Positions 1 to 13,481 of a stretch of 64,000 nucleotides of DNA are shown in pieces. Within the stretch, counting starts at the first letter, position 1. Each line of letters begins with the position of its first letter. The notes beneath the pieces were generated by a model, which worked only from the letters and a program-made list of their open reading frames with translations, did not search any database and was not told the DNA's origin. The translations under genes were made by a program, and so were the position numbers. This DNA comes from Chrysopilus asiliformis (Eukaryota; Arthropoda; Insecta; Diptera; Rhagionidae): positions 65,926,682 to 65,990,681 of the forward strand of contig OZ035963.1 of NCBI GenBank assembly GCA_964034945.1, written 5' to 3'.

Positions 1-440
1 GTCCGTGCGTCTGTTCATCCGTCTGTCCGTCCGTTTTTCCGTCTGTCCGTCCGTCTGTTCATCCGTCTGTCCGTCCGTCGGTCCGTCCATCTGTGAAATT
101 TTGTATAGTTATGTTTCTCATAAATGCTTAGGCTATGTTCTTGAACGGACAAAATTGGACCTTTCCTTCCCCCATACAAACGAAATAGTCTTTGGCCATT
201 TTCTCGAAAACAGCATGCGCTATTAAAAAATTTATAAAGGTAAAATGTGTTTAAAATATAATTTTACATAACCGTTCCATACATCAAAATCCAATCAGAC
301 TACCCCTTCCCTATACGAATGGATTTTTTTCAAATAAACATTTTGTCTGTCATCATATAGAGTATTTGACGATTGTCCCCTGGCAATTGTAGCTTTCCTC
401 ATGTTTTTACCCCAGAATAACCAACAATTTGGCAATATTT
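1..440 (-). repeat. R1 dispersed repeat, copy with GTCC/GTCT microsatellite
   Basis: A copy of the family called R1 here, in reverse orientation. Bases 1-92 are a GTCC/GTCT microsatellite. The flank contains blocks that recur at 11985-12535, 33362-33575, 44045-44350 and 49030-49345, for example GAACGGACAAAATTGGACC and, near 355-395, TTTGACGATTGTCCCCTGG, which reappears near 59635. No protein is supported. The transposon class is unknown. Confidence 0.6.
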
Positions 441-1208
441 TCCATTGTTCCATGCGATGACGCCTTTATCTATTGGCAAAGAAAATCCTCTGGCAAAATA
501 AAAAAAATGGCCCGTCAGCTGGGACTGAGATGTGGCTAAAATACCGGGTATTATTATGGGAACCCCCTTCAATTTTTCATATTCCCTTTGTTGCCTTCTC
601 TTTTTTTCATTTCGTTGATGTTTTCAGCTATTTTCTGAATCACCTCAACCGCACTTACGTGTGTTTTGATTTATGAACCGATTGAGCGGAAGAGCCGAAG
701 GAAAGGCCTTTACCTTTTCAGATTTTTTTCAATTTTCCTAAATTTTTTTTGTTACATTCTAGTTGATAACGGAACAATATAATATTCCGAGCAGCGGTTA
801 TTTAGAGCCAAAAATATTCCCTATTCTTTTATCGACATATTCTGTGATTGACTCCAATATTATCAGAGGGAAATATTTTCTGAATTTTCCTAAGGTAATG
901 GAAAATAAACCCCTATTATTTGTCTCATCATTGATGAAATTACAGTAAAACAAAAGCCAATTGATATAATTTCTATGCCATATTTTGTTTTCGTATTTAT
1001 TAAATGATTTGGGTAATTTCGAAATGAGCAGACTGGAAACAATTTGGAAACAAAATTTGCATTGAATTTGTTTTTACTTTCCTCTGCTATAGAAGGAAAG
1101 TATTGTATTCATGACGGAGACCTACTCGAGAACGAAGGGCAGATAGAAACTTTCTTGTCAGTGCGAAATCCGATTCAAGCTTTTAAAATACGTAAAACGC
1201 ACAAACTG
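441..1208. other. non-coding stretch, nothing recognised
   Basis: AT-rich sequence with short unsupported reading frames. No domain, splice-supported exon or RNA gene was seen. It is probably intergenic, or an intron of the PDZD8-like gene whose 5' exons are not recognised in this window. Confidence 0.4.
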
Positions 1209-1946
1209 GCAGACTGACTGACAGACAGACCGACAGATAGATCGACAGATAGACCGACAGACAGACCGACAGACCGACCGACAGACAGACCGACAGACAG
1301 ACAGACAGATATACCGACAGACAGACTGACAGATAGACCGACAGATAGACCGACAGACAGACGGACAGACAGACAGACCGACAGACAGACAGACAGACAG
1401 ACCGACAGACAGACCGACAGACAGACCGACAGACAGACTGACAGACAGACCGACAGACAGACCGACAGACAGACCGACAGACAGACCGACAGACAGACCG
1501 GCAGACAGACCGACAGACAGACCGACAGACAGACCGACAGACAGACCGACAGACAGACCGACAGACAGACCGACAGACTAGACCGACAGACAGACCGACA
1601 GACAGACCGACAGACAGACCGACAGACAGACCGACAGACAGACCGACAGACAGACCGACAGACAGACCGACAGACAGACCGACAGACAGACCGACAGACA
1701 GACCGACAGACAGACCGACAGACAGACCGACAGACAGACCGACAGACAGACAGACCGACAGACAGACCGACAGACAGACCGACAGACAGACAGACCGACA
1801 GACAGACCGACAGACAGACCGACAGACAGACCGACAGACAGACCGACAGACAGACCGACAGACAGACCGACAGACAGACCGACAGACCGACAGACAGACC
1901 GACAGACAGACCAACAGACAGACCGACAGACCAACAGACAGACCAA
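1209..1946. repeat. octanucleotide satellite (GACAGACC)n
   Basis: About 740 bp of GACAGACC units with scattered variants (GATA, GACT, GACA-only units). The unit is not a multiple of three, so all three minus-strand frames stay open and spell Cys/Leu/Ser/Val/Gly/Arg repeats. These are low-complexity by-products, not genes. Unit variation is denser at the edges than in the centre, as expected for slippage growth. Confidence 0.95.
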
Positions 1947-2822
1947 TAGTTTGTATAGCAAACCATTGCTACAATTGCAACGTTTGTTTTATTTACGAAA
2001 CCATCGATAAAAATAATTAGTGTCATGACTGACCAATGCATATTTAATGAAATTTAGTAACAAACTCAATTGACATGATTTGTTTTTCATTCATTAATCT
2101 CAACATGTTGTTTTTCGATTGATACCAGTAATTATAGACAGTAGTACCACTTCTCCTTATGACGAGTATGATAAAATTACAATACAACAAAAACAACAAG
2201 TCATATCCACTTTATTGTCATAATTTATTCAATCCAGTTCTAGGTCGAATATACTGTAAAAAATTTATGTAATTGAAACCCTATTAGTTGATTGGATGTC
2301 AGAAATTTTCACCTCATTGAAAATTTTTTGCGATTTTTTTATGAGACACGAACCCGTTTGATTTAAATAAAAATACATTTTTGCACGCCCACAGCTGTTT
2401 TACCAGTATTGTTATTATAATGACTTTGGGGGTGACTTAACCTATAGTTAGATTTTCTGAGAAATATTGAATTTTTCATTTCTTCTATCTTATGGTTTTT
2501 ATCTTATGTTTTCTCCATGTGTGTTGCGTTCACATAAATTTTTTTTTGCGAAAACAAACATATCAAAAATAGGAAATTATGCGAGGTCCAGTTTCAAATG
2601 TTATCAGGAAATGTGTGAAACGTGTAATTAATTTTGTTGCCGAATTTTTCCGTGATAAAAATAAATTAACAAATTCAAAATTACCTGCAAAAATTAATTA
2701 TTAATCCAATATTGTAAATACGAATTTTTGTTCCCTCCCCCTGCTGTTCACATCTAATTTTTTTTCACAAAAAAAAATCTTCGATTAGAGTATGATTTGA
2801 TGTCTAAGAAAGTTTTTTGCAG
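1947..2822. other. non-coding stretch before first recognised PDZD8 exon
   Basis: AT-rich, without recognisable coding sequence. It ends in a pyrimidine-rich tract and an AG at 2821-2822 that serves as splice acceptor for the exon starting at 2823. It is therefore most likely an intron of the PDZD8-like gene. Confidence 0.5.
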
Positions 2823-5800
2823 ATTACAGACTTGGATCTGGGTGGGCAGTTTCCGGAAATAAAAAACCTGCGAGTTCACAATGCAGATCTCCACGACACT
2901 GAGGGCCACATTGAAAGTCTGGATTTATTTCTAGACCTTCAATACAAGGGAAATTTCCGTCTATCCATCGATGCTGATATGGTCCTTGGAAAAAAAGGGT
3001 CACTCACACTAAAAGGTAAAAAAAAATTACAGATCCAAAAGTTAAAAAAATTGAATCTGGTTTTAAAACGCAGTGAAGCACCTCTCAGGGTTAGCGCGTC
3101 TTCAATTCACTCGAAAACCCTATACACACTGGTCGCTGAGTTTTCTTGGTGATCCGCAACTAGAGCTCGGTGTTGATTCACAATTTCAGGGCAGACAAAT
3201 GCAGTCGAACGTCTCCACAATTATAATGAATCAAATTCGCAAGGCGGTGAGAAGAAAGCACACGCTGCCAAACTATAAAATACGTTATAAGCCGTTCTTC
3301 CACAAAATTGAGGACGAAGTCGACTCGGAAATTATACCCAATGGCAAATTAGAAGTAAAATTGTGTGAGTTATCCCGACTCTCGATACCACCGCTGATCA
3401 CCCATATTTACTGCATTTTGACGCTGGCGTCGCTGCCTTGGGTCGAATCGCGCCAAAAGGACGATCGCAACGTCATCATTTCGATAGACGTTGAAATCCA
3501 CAAGGCGAAGAACCAGCAAATCGGTATCGTATTCAAACAAGCGGACAACTCTGTGCAGATCGAGGCTGTTCTTCCGAACACGCCTTCCGTCAAGGCCAAT
3601 TTAAAAGCCGGTGATGTGCTAATATCGATCGAGGGTAAACGCGTCACGACCATCAACCAAGTAGCGAAAATTGTCAAAGGTCTCAATAGGCCCGTTTTTT
3701 CGCTACGAATCGAGCGAATTTGCCCCGGAATCATCAAAAACGATGCGATCCTAGAAGATCTTGAGTTCTACGAAGATCTGGGCGACATGAATATCAGTTT
3801 CTCGAAATCAACCGAGTCTGTGCAAATCGGCGGTTCTTCAGTGAAATCGACACGGAAAGGATCTCTCGAAAAAGGCACTTCCAGCGAGTCCAGCCTCTCG
3901 AACACGCCATCAAATTCGCCGCGAAAAAATCAAGTCATCGCTAAAGCGTTGGCTAAAAATTTGGCCCGCGAAAATAGTGAAGGTGCGAGTCCTGCTGCCG
4001 AAGATGCACAAACAACGACGACTACTAGCAATAGAAGGTCGTCGGCAACGAATTTAACGGGAACGACAAAGGATTTGAAGGTCAAAAGTGACGCTAGCAG
4101 TGTTGAGAATTTTCAACAGCATTCGACTGTGTACTGTCCGATTGATAGCTACATTCGAATGGAAGACATTTCTTTATTCAAACTGGACGATAATTGCAAT
4201 TTCCTGAATATTTGCGTATATGGGAAATACAATGGCGATAGTGGTTTGCTGGGATACTTGAATGTTCCTGTGAATAATATTCTTCTGGAATGCTCGGAAT
4301 CGAATTCTGCACATCATTTCAAACTATATTCGTTGATGCCGCCAAATATTCCTGATCTGTAAGTACTGTTATTTTTTTTGGAGTTTTTTCCTTAAATATT
4401 TGCAAAATTTTGGTGTAAAAATATAGGAACCAATGAACTATTATCATGACAGCATCCTACGCATGTCTGTTTGTTCCCAAAGAAGTCAAAAATAGGGCGT
4501 TGCGACCACACAGTCAATAAATTAGTGCGAATTAAGACGTGACGACCACTTTACAACTTCGCATGTAAAAAATCGCGAAAAAAAAGTAACAAGAGATGAA
4601 GAAAATAGCTTAAAGGGCTCAAATTAGCTTGACATTTTTTTGGACCTAACCTTCCCATCCCTTCGTAGGGTAAATTTTAGAGGGCGAAAAATTGTCTAGA
4701 GGAATGACCTATCGAATAGTGCAAACCGAATCCAAATCTCTACAGAATTGCATAGACAGCGAGCGAAGGGTTTTCATAGTGTATTTTACTGGGCGAAAGT
4801 TTTCCTTAAGTTTTCCTTAACACGTAGGTGACATTTGCTTTTTCAACTTTTTTTACATTTGGACATCGTGTACCACGGGTGGTACACTAGCGATTTGTTT
4901 TCTGGCGGTTGCGCACCAACGGTGGTACACGGTGCGTGTTTTTATATTACTTCCACAAAAAAACTACCGCACTATTTACTCGCGCGGTTTTAAAAAACTG
5001 TACATGTACCACCAGTGGTACACGATGTCACGAACGTGTTAAAGGACTACCTGTTTCATGATGAAAACCGGATAAAAGATCCCTCAGCAATTTAAGAAAT
5101 AGCAGGCGAGGTGTAAGAGAAGAGGGTAATCTTATATGAAGTATCACCCATGACACTTACGGTGTTTCTGTAAAGCTAAAATCGGTTTGGTTATTTTTAA
5201 TAAAACCATATCCATTTCTAAAATTAATTTGATTTCCTTTTAAAAGACACAACCCAGTATAGTTTCAAAAAAATTGCAACTGTTGAATGGCGAAATTCAT
5301 AAGGATTTCCTAAAATGATAAGAACTGTAGTCGTTTCATCACGTTTGTCTGACGATGGCTCAAAAGTCATAAAGTTGAAAACCTTGTTAAGATGGTTATC
5401 ATGACAATGAGTGTCGGCGAAAAGCATATCTCATCATTTACGTGCCCCAAAACGACGATAATTGGCTACACTGGAAAATGATTTCTCCATTGATTTTTTA
5501 AATGAACATTACATTGTTATCGCTTTGATGGCATCCTTTTAAGACACGACCACTTTCAGACAAGCAAACCGAGCTACTCACATCCCTATCGATTTTTCAT
5601 AATGCCCTAAAGTGGTATCCTCAGAATGAGGAGCAAAAGCCCTATGATGGAATCAGACAAAATTCAAGTGTCTTATTAATTTGTTTACCATGTTAAAGAT
5701 TTAAGATTTTTATCAGATTAATTTTATGCTTATCTCGTAGACAAAATCATCCACTGTCTGCACAATCCGGATTCGATCCAAATTTATGCTTTGGCGACAT

Positions 5801-8032
5801 TCTACTATCGTTTGTCTGGACTGAAAATACCTCATTGCTTGTGGCACCTGCAGAAAATATTGGCAAAAAATCAAAATCTGCCAGGTGAGTTTTATTAAAA
5901 CTTTTGATTAAAAGTTCCGATGTTTGAAATCCTTTTTGCAGAGGCTCAACGGACAAACTCGAGGAGGCAGACAGACCGGAAGTTATCACCTCAAAGTCAC
6001 ATAATTTCATCCGTACGCATTTCCATCGGTCGACGCAGTGTGACTTTTGTGGAAAGAAAATCTGGCTTAAGGATGCCGTCCAATGTCGTGACTGTTCGAT
6101 GAGCTGCCATAAAAAATGCATCACGAAATGCCAAAATTCGACTGTTTGTGGACCCGTCGACTGCTCAACAATACCGTCCAGTCCTCAGGCATCCGCACAA
6201 CCCGAATTTAAAGTTACTGAACCGCCAAATCAGGACGGCTGTGATATTGAAGACAACGAAGAGGTGAAGATTATTTCTTTGTGGCTTAAAAAAATTGGGC
6301 CATAAAAAATCTCCATATTAAGATAATGAGGCAAAAAAAATCGGTATTCAAGGGTCAATACCTCCTCCTGTTGACGGATAATGCTTAACCATAGAGAATC
6401 TCTAAGATTACGCATCCAACCTACAATCCGTACCGAGTGTAACGGACGCTGTAAGATCTCTTGTTGATTGTTTCCAACACATATGCTGTAATTTTGTTTG
6501 TTCACAAAGAAACGATGGAGTTTTTGACTGGAATGCTATTTGTGCTTTAAAGTTGCTCGTTCCGAGAACTTGTGTTCGACTGTGATTCTTTTAGTTACGT
6601 GTTCAGGTGACAAAGGTACTCTGTGTGCGAGTACTAAAAGAACCGTTTTCGAGCAATTTTGTGATCTGCCGAGCGTAGTCAGATTTGAATTATTTGAATT
6701 ATTGAATTAGGTATACGGCTATAAAAATTGTATCTTTTTAAGAAATCATCGACTCCCAAATAGAGGTTCTCGAGATCTTGTCGAGATCTGCTCAAGAATA
6801 CCTTGTTCTATTCCGCGACAGAGCTTACTCTGAATCTGCCTCTAACCCCAAATAGTCTTAAATCCTTTTAAATTTAAAAGTGCGATTTTTTTAGGCAAAA
6901 GCCAAATTAAATGGTCACCGACAAAGCTTTAGTGACCTTCTACAACAGGGCCTGAAACGCGTAAACTCAGCCAACAATCTGGCCATTCCGGGTATAGTCT
7001 CATCCCTTAGCCAAAGTAGTAGAAGTCTACCGCCTAGTCCGCAACATACGCCCAGGTAATTTTACCAATTATTTTTATAAGCAGAATTGTTTTTTAAGCG
7101 CTATTTGTTGAATAACACAACACAAATGAAATTTAAGAATAATAATTTATATAACATAATCAGAGAACATTTTACTAACAGTGACGCTTGATGCCGCTTT
7201 GCATTTTATTTTAGCTTTTATGTGACAATTTGGTTTGTTTTTTTCTTTTCAATTGTATCTGTTCACGAACGTGATAACATTTAGAAAACAATCTCTCGTT
7301 AACCAAAGCACGAATCCATTTGTCAACGTAACACAAAAACTGGAAATGATACCGACCGGTGCCACTGAATTATCGAGGGAGCAGATTTTGAGCATTTCGG
7401 AGGCGCTCATAGGATTCGCAACAATGGAGGACATGATGAGCCTAGCGAAAACTTCAAGTAAAAGTTTGTACGCCGACCTGGAACCAAATGAGCGAGTTGA
7501 TCGTATTAATGGCTTGGTGAGTGATAATTTTGAAATCTTTGAAAACCGATTATAACAGCCCAACGGTTGAATTCACGACATTTCCGCGAAGAACGTTATA
7601 ACCGGTTTGAAGAACTTCTTATAAACTGTTATAATGTACTTGAATTCGTTTTAATGAAATCATATTTAGCTATCAAAGCTACGCCTTGCATTGGACAGTG
7701 AAACATCTCTTCATGCAACGCTAGTAACTCCCGAACCAAGTCCATCAAAAATTTCGAATCAAACAGCATCTTCATCTTCGGATTCAAAGCTGGAAACCCT
7801 AAAATCATCGTCCGATGTAAGCATATTTCTGCAAACGAAAGCTCCCACACAAAGCACAGCGGCTGACGGTGAAACGAACAGAAAGAAAGAAAAAGATCGC
7901 GATAGTGACCACGAACTTGCGCGGAAAGCTTTGTTAGTTGGCCAATCTGAAGAGAGAGTGCAAGCTTTAAGCGTCGTTATGCTTTACCTGTGCACAGGGC
8001 TACAACACGCACAGGGTGTAGCCAATAATTGA
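2823..8032 (+). CDS. Pdzd8: PDZD8-like ER contact-site lipid-transfer protein, last seven exons
   Basis: Coding exons by splice sites and phase: 2823-3015, 3089-4358, 5741-5884, 5942-6263, 6895-7055, 7285-7516, 7670-8032. They join to one 894-codon frame plus a TGA stop. Domains in the fragment: C-terminal part of an SMP lipid-transfer domain (to about residue 130), PDZ (about 193-274, loop IGIVF), a Ser/Thr-rich linker, C2 (about 413-535, split between exons 2 and 3), and a C1 zinc domain (bases 6000-6149, His and Cys ligands in the HC3-HC3 order). A C-terminal tail of exons 5-7 follows. In animals PDZD8 is an ER membrane protein that tethers ER to mitochondria and late endosomes and moves lipids. 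The N-terminal membrane segment and start of SMP are missing here, so the gene should continue to the left. Intron 2 carries a MITE at 4817-5042. Confidence 0.88.
4817..5042. mobile_element. piggyBac-like MITE in PDZD8 intron
   Basis: Bounded by TTAA at 4817-4820 and 5039-5042. The termini are inverted: TTAACACGTAGGTGACAT on the left, and TTAACACGTTCGTGACAT when the right end is reverse-complemented (two mismatches in 18). Inside are three short palindromes built on GTGTACCAC/GTGGTACAC. There is no coding capacity. TTAA target sites are the hallmark of piggyBac-type elements, so this is read as a non-autonomous derivative. Confidence 0.7.
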
Positions 8033-8813
8033 GATAGATAAAAACCTTGAAAATCATATTTGGACAATTTATTCGATCTTAAGATGAAATAATTTATCCG
8101 TCGTAATCGTCAACAGAAAGCATAAATTAACTAAACTTTTTGAAATTAAAAAAAACTATTGATATTAATTGTAAGTGCACTCTAGTTTCCTGTTTCCCCC
8201 GCTCTCTCTTCATTTTTGGGCACAGAAATATAGAAGACATTCTCGCACAGTAATTTTATGTAATAAGAATGTGACAAAAAACATAAAATGCTTACTTATT
8301 AGTAAATTTACATCCCTTTGTGAATTTCTACCCTATAAATATGGCTCGACGAAACTTTTTGAACTTTTAACAAATAACATAACGACACCACAGTTTTTTG
8401 AACAAATCTATATATGTAAATATATTGATGAAAGTTTTTAAGAGTTTTTTAGTTAATAGAAATCAAGTAAATTAACAAAAAAAAAACCCAATACTTAATG
8501 ATTAAAATGAATTTTTGCCTTTTTGAAATCAATTACAATTGCATTATATATCGATAACATCAATTTCATATTGACATAATAAATTTAAATAACTACCCAG
8601 AATTATTAGGTAAAAATTAAACAAAAACAATTTTTAAAATTAATTCGAGTCAAGAAATAATTAATATTTGAAAATATGAAATTATTGTGAAACCCGACTG
8701 AATGTTGTATCTCAACAAAACGATGTTATTAGTAAAAATTAATAAAAAAAACGTTTTAAATTAAATAACGGAGTTTTGATCTTTTGCAGGAGAAATTTAA
8801 AATTTTATACTAG
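8033..8813. other. probable PDZD8 3' UTR and AT-rich spacer
   Basis: No coding sequence is recognised. It follows directly on the PDZD8 stop codon and contains several AATAAA-like sequences (for example near 8578), so part of it is probably the 3' untranslated region. The poly(A) site cannot be fixed. Confidence 0.4.
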
Positions 8814-9018
8814 TTAACAAATTGACTGCCATGGATATCATTTTTGATAGCCAGTGAAAATTGGCACTATGATTCATGAGCGGCCAAGGCTATCATTTTC
8901 GATAGCTGGGTCTACAATCTACATGCATACATACATATATTCATACATACGTACATTCTACATGTATTGGCATCTCCCTTACATTTTTGCAAAATTGGTC
9001 TGGCAGTCAACGTGTTAA
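8814..9018. mobile_element. piggyBac-like MITE, second family
   Basis: TTAA flanks at 8814-8817 and 9015-9018 with inverted ends: TTAACAAATTGACTGCCA on the left and TTAACACGTTGACTGCCA when the right end is reverse-complemented (two mismatches). Two internal short palindromes share a TATCATTTTTGATA / TATCATTTTCGATA core. It is about 205 bp with no open reading frame. The terminus TTAACACGTT is shared with the element at 4817-5042, suggesting the same mobilising transposase. Confidence 0.65.
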
Positions 9019-11984
9019 CACCACCGGGCCCGCAATTTTATCCCTAAGAAAGAAGGAATCTATCAGAAGACACTTGAGCCATTCGTTGGCCACCAGCCCG
9101 TCATATTCTAAAAGCAAAATTAATACCTTCCGTGAATACCCCTATAGTAATTCATTAAATTCACTTATTCTCTCGGACACTCAAATTATGCAATAGAAAA
9201 AGTACCATAAATAGGATAATAAACAACAATATAACGTGAAACTCAACAAATCACAAGATTTTAAATGACTTTTGGCAGCTATTAAAAAGGACGCCGAGAA
9301 ATTGTCGCATGTAACAAATAAATAATAATAATTCGGGTTGTCGTTTGAGTTGACATTTGTACAAATTACGAAAAGTTTAATTCATTTGGTGTACTGACCA
9401 TTTTATAAATTCATGCTACGCAACAACAAAAAAAATGAGGAAAAATTAATTTTCTTATGAATTATTCGATTGTGTTTGAAAATTTCAATTGCGTCTAAAA
9501 ATATTTGAGTATTAGAAATTTATTTGCCGACAGTCAAATCAAAATCCATCTACCGCGTAAAAATTCTCATTTTTAAAATTAAATAGAATCGAATTAATAA
9601 TTCTAAATTTATCCATATTTTGGCTTTGGCTTTCGATGACAAAAAAGTTACTTGAACTTTAGAACGAAATTACAAAAGTGTTCTCATTTCTTAGTTCTTC
9701 TTCCTAGACAAGACGACATTAAAACACGGAATATTAATATTCTTCGCCTTGTTCGACTTTATTATTGTTTATTAAAAATATCTACGCACACCAATGTTGT
9801 TTACTTTTCTTCCCCCCATTATTTTGGAAGAAAATTACTGCGAAGTGAATATAATATTCAGAGATGTTCCAAAGGACTCATTATTATCGGTTGTTTGTAT
9901 ACATTAAAGACAAAGAACCGACAATGTTTTCAATGAAGTTTTGAATGCCATCCGAAAAATGTAAAAGTTTAAAAAAAAAATTTAAAAGAAATGAAAACAA
10001 GAAAAATTAAAACAAACAAGAAAAGTAAATCACATGCTTCACTCAGAACTTCCGTGGAAAATTTTTACGCTTAATTCTCTAAAGAAATGACCCCATACAT
10101 TGCCGACAAAAACAAACAGATGGGAAGCGCAGGAAAACACCAACACACAAAGCGTAAATTCAAAAGACCAATAACATTTTGCTTTTCTTTGTGCTAACGG
10201 AAAACTTTTGGCGATTTTCCAATAAATAAATTTACCATTTTTCTATTTTTTCCCAATCGAGTCAATTCGTGTGCGTTTATCTGCCCCAATATGAAAGAAA
10301 AACAACCTGATTAAACGGAAAAGTCATTTCGTTTTAAGGAAAAACAAAGAAAATTTAAGAAAATTGCAACCTTTGAACTTAAAGCGATTCATTAATTTGA
10401 TAATTACCACAATTTAAAGGGCAATTAATTGTCTATTAACATTTTTAACATTTTTTATGCATTTAAAGTTTTTAGTGAGCGAATTTTAAGATTGTGGGAT
10501 GATCTGTGCGGTAATAAAAATGGGTTAAAATACCTTCAGGGGTTTAAGAGATAGCAGGACAGGAGATAAGACGGAAGGGGAAGGGGAACTGTCGGTTTGC
10601 TAAAGTTTGATCCAAATCGGTGATTTTCATGCCCCTTTCGTACATACAAACATACATTGCATTTTATATATTATAGAGGCATTGAATCCTCAACATTCCT
10701 TCATGCATCGAATCCTCAACATTCCTGATATTTTTTTTTGTAGTTAATCAACAGTCAGTAAAGAAATTTATTTGAACTTTTTTTCAAAAATTTCTTTCCG
10801 GATTGCTTCCATAGTTTCTCTTAATAGATACGAATTTCAACCTAACAAAACAGCGTGAAAAGAAAAAAAAATCATTCGAAAACGGTCTTCGATCAGTAAA
10901 AAAGGTTTTTAGAAACACATCTAAGGATCGTCGCGTCGCGTCCATTATACGTACGTATTTGAAATTAATTACTTCTTATATTATATTCCCAAAATAAATT
11001 GTCACAGAATACTTGCCCCGTACACGATCTCTCCTAACCATAATGCTGAAAAAGAAAATCTCGAGGTTAATTTTAATTTTGACAATTATATAGAGTCTAT
11101 ATATAGTTGAAAATATTCAATATTACCCCTCAAATTAATGGTCAACTTTTTTTTGCGTTTTTTAAGTAAAATAACCAAAGTCTTTGTTTTTTTTAAATTA
11201 CTGAAAATAATAAAAAAACATGTGCTTTTCTTTTGTAATTTTACATCAAGATATTGTAAAATTTTTCCACGCTCAATTGAAACAAATCAATGCCACATGT
11301 TTCAAAAAAAACGACTTCGCATCCATATTTACGTCAATCTGTTCTACGTTTCATGGAAGTTTAGCTCTTTGTCGCTGGTGTGACGGATTTTTTCGTCAAA
11401 AAATAACCAAAACTTTCTTAAGAACGCTATTATCTTTTTCAAGAAAAAAAAAATTAATTTACTTTGTGAAAAGATCAACGTGATGGTCGTGTCGCTTTTT
11501 GACGGAGGTATATTTGAGCTTAAACTTTAAGTAATTTCCGTGCATAAAGTGAATGCACTCGGAAAATTCTCGCTTTGTTTGGTTAATTAAGTATGTGTAA
11601 GTGCTGACAGGTGGAAAACACAACGTAAATAGAGCTTTAACTCGACGTTTTTTCTCAGATATCATTAATGAAACTATTGCCAGGCATATTTAAGTCACAC
11701 TTTTTTTCTATGATTTTAAAGATTTTCAAAAAATATCAGTTAGTAGCGTCTTATTGCAATCTTGAAGAGACGATAAAAATTTCTTCGTTGTAATCGGTAT
11801 TACGATTTCAACAAACTTTAAAGATGATTGAAAATCTTTAGTAAGGAAACAAATTTTTCGAAATCTAAAAGAAATAAAACCAGACACGGGGAAAAATAGG
11901 GATCTAATCTTTAGATGTAAAATCTTATGATAAACACAATAAATTTTTCAATAAACTTTTCAATATGAGAAAATTACTAAAACC
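9019..11984. other. long gene-free AT-rich stretch
   Basis: About 3 kb without a recognised gene. Open frames such as 9652-9936 and 11138-11383 have composition like their surroundings, no domain and no splice support. No convincing RNA gene was seen. Confidence 0.4.
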
Positions 11985-12535
11985 TGTTTCGTTTGTATGA
12001 AAGAGGGAGGGAAAATGGTCTCATTTTGCCCGATCAAGAACTTAGCTTAGACATTTACGAGAAACGTAACCATACAAAAGTTCAAGGCTCTAGCTCAATC
12101 CTTTCGAAAGTTATGGTGTTCACGGACAGACGGACAGACAGACAAACAGACAGACGGACAGACAGATGGACAGACAGACGGACAGACAGACGGACAGACA
12201 GACAGACAGACAGACGGACAGACAGACAGACGGACAGACAGACGGACAGACAGACGGACAGACAGACGGACAGACAGACGGACAGACAGACGGACAGACA
12301 GACGGACAGACAGACGGACAGACAGACAGACAGACGGACGGACAGACGGACAGACGGACAGACAGACGGACAGACAGACGGACAGACAGACGGACAGACA
12401 GACGGACAGACAGACAAGATCTTTTGTCATCCCTAACACCCTGGTGTAGTTCATTTTTGTGTCTGATGATTGGTCCGATGCGTCTCAAACGATATACTAA
12501 ATCTAATATGTCTAGAATATATACTTCATGCTAAA
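11985..12535 (+). repeat. R1 dispersed repeat with (GACAGACG)n core
   Basis: The most complete R1 copy. The left arm runs from about 11985 and contains GTTCAAGGCTCTAGCTCAA and GTTATGGTGTTCACGGAC. The centre (about 12124-12416) is a GACAGACG microsatellite. The right arm contains CTTTTGTCATCCCTAACACC and TTTGTGTCTGATGATTGG. The same arms flank GAC-type tracts elsewhere in the window. Long frames in the tract are low-complexity artefacts. Confidence 0.75.
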
Positions 12536-13481
12536 GATTTTATTTGTTTTGTTCAAATAAAAAATTGTTCGATTGTACCTTCGCATTAATTATATTACCT
12601 TTAAAAGGGCAAATCTAAATTACGATTTAAAATCATTTTCTACGAATTTGATAGATTATTTCTAATAAATTGTACTTATTTTTCGTGACGTGTTTTTACT
12701 ACTGGCAATGATTTTTCTATGCAGAAAGCTTTCCATTGAATATAGACCTCACTTTGTATAGGGAAAAGCTTCAACAGATGTTTTTTACTGCGAAAATGCG
12801 CATTGACCGTTGAATAAAATCAACTATGCGAGTACCATAATAACAACATACCTACACATCCATAGCGAAAGCACCAAAACATGTAATTTATGTTAATGTA
12901 TGACTATTCGAACGAGATTCGATGTAAAAAATAATAATAAATAATGTTTTGTTTTGATTCTATCTCGCTCGCAATGGAAAATCTCTTTCTCTGGTGGTAT
13001 AAAATCAGCTGATGGCAATTTGCGAAAAGCATTTGAAAAGCGGAAGTCCAAACTCAAAGTGGTAGTAGCGCAGCTATCTACGAAAAAAAATTACGCTGCG
13101 TACTTTTTTTTACAATTAGTGGAACTAATTAATTTTTCTCTTGTTTCTTTCAATCAAAATCGAGAGAAAACATTTTACAGCAACGCAAAAACCAATTTCA
13201 ACATTGATTGTGCGAAGTGCGCTGAAAATTTAATTAATTCATAAATTTAAATTCAAGTGAACAATCAAATTGAATTTTCTTGTGTTGTATTTAGTTTGAA
13301 ACAAAGGAAAACTTGTGGAGAAAAATATTGTTTCTCTTTGATTTCGGAAAATTTTGCAAGTGAACTTTAGTGCAAAAAATAAAAAAACGCAATTTTTTGA
13401 GGAAAACTCAAATTTGATATCAATAAAAGAAAACTTTTTGTGTGGAAATCGTAACAAAATAAAAACAAAAACACCATCAAA
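12536..13481. other. promoter-side spacer and probable 5' UTR of LRRC20-like exon 1a
   Basis: AT-rich sequence without a recognised gene. The last few hundred bases before the ATG at 13482 are probably promoter and 5' untranslated sequence for the first LRRC20-like first exon. No TATA box or start site could be assigned with confidence. Confidence 0.35.

Noticed and set aside
1175..2041. Long minus-strand frames of Cys/Leu/Ser/Val repeats
   Set aside because: They are translations of the GACAGACC satellite; all three frames are open because the unit is eight bases.
11993..12534. Overlapping frames on both strands rich in DRQT or CLSV
   Set aside because: Low-complexity reading of the R1 microsatellite.
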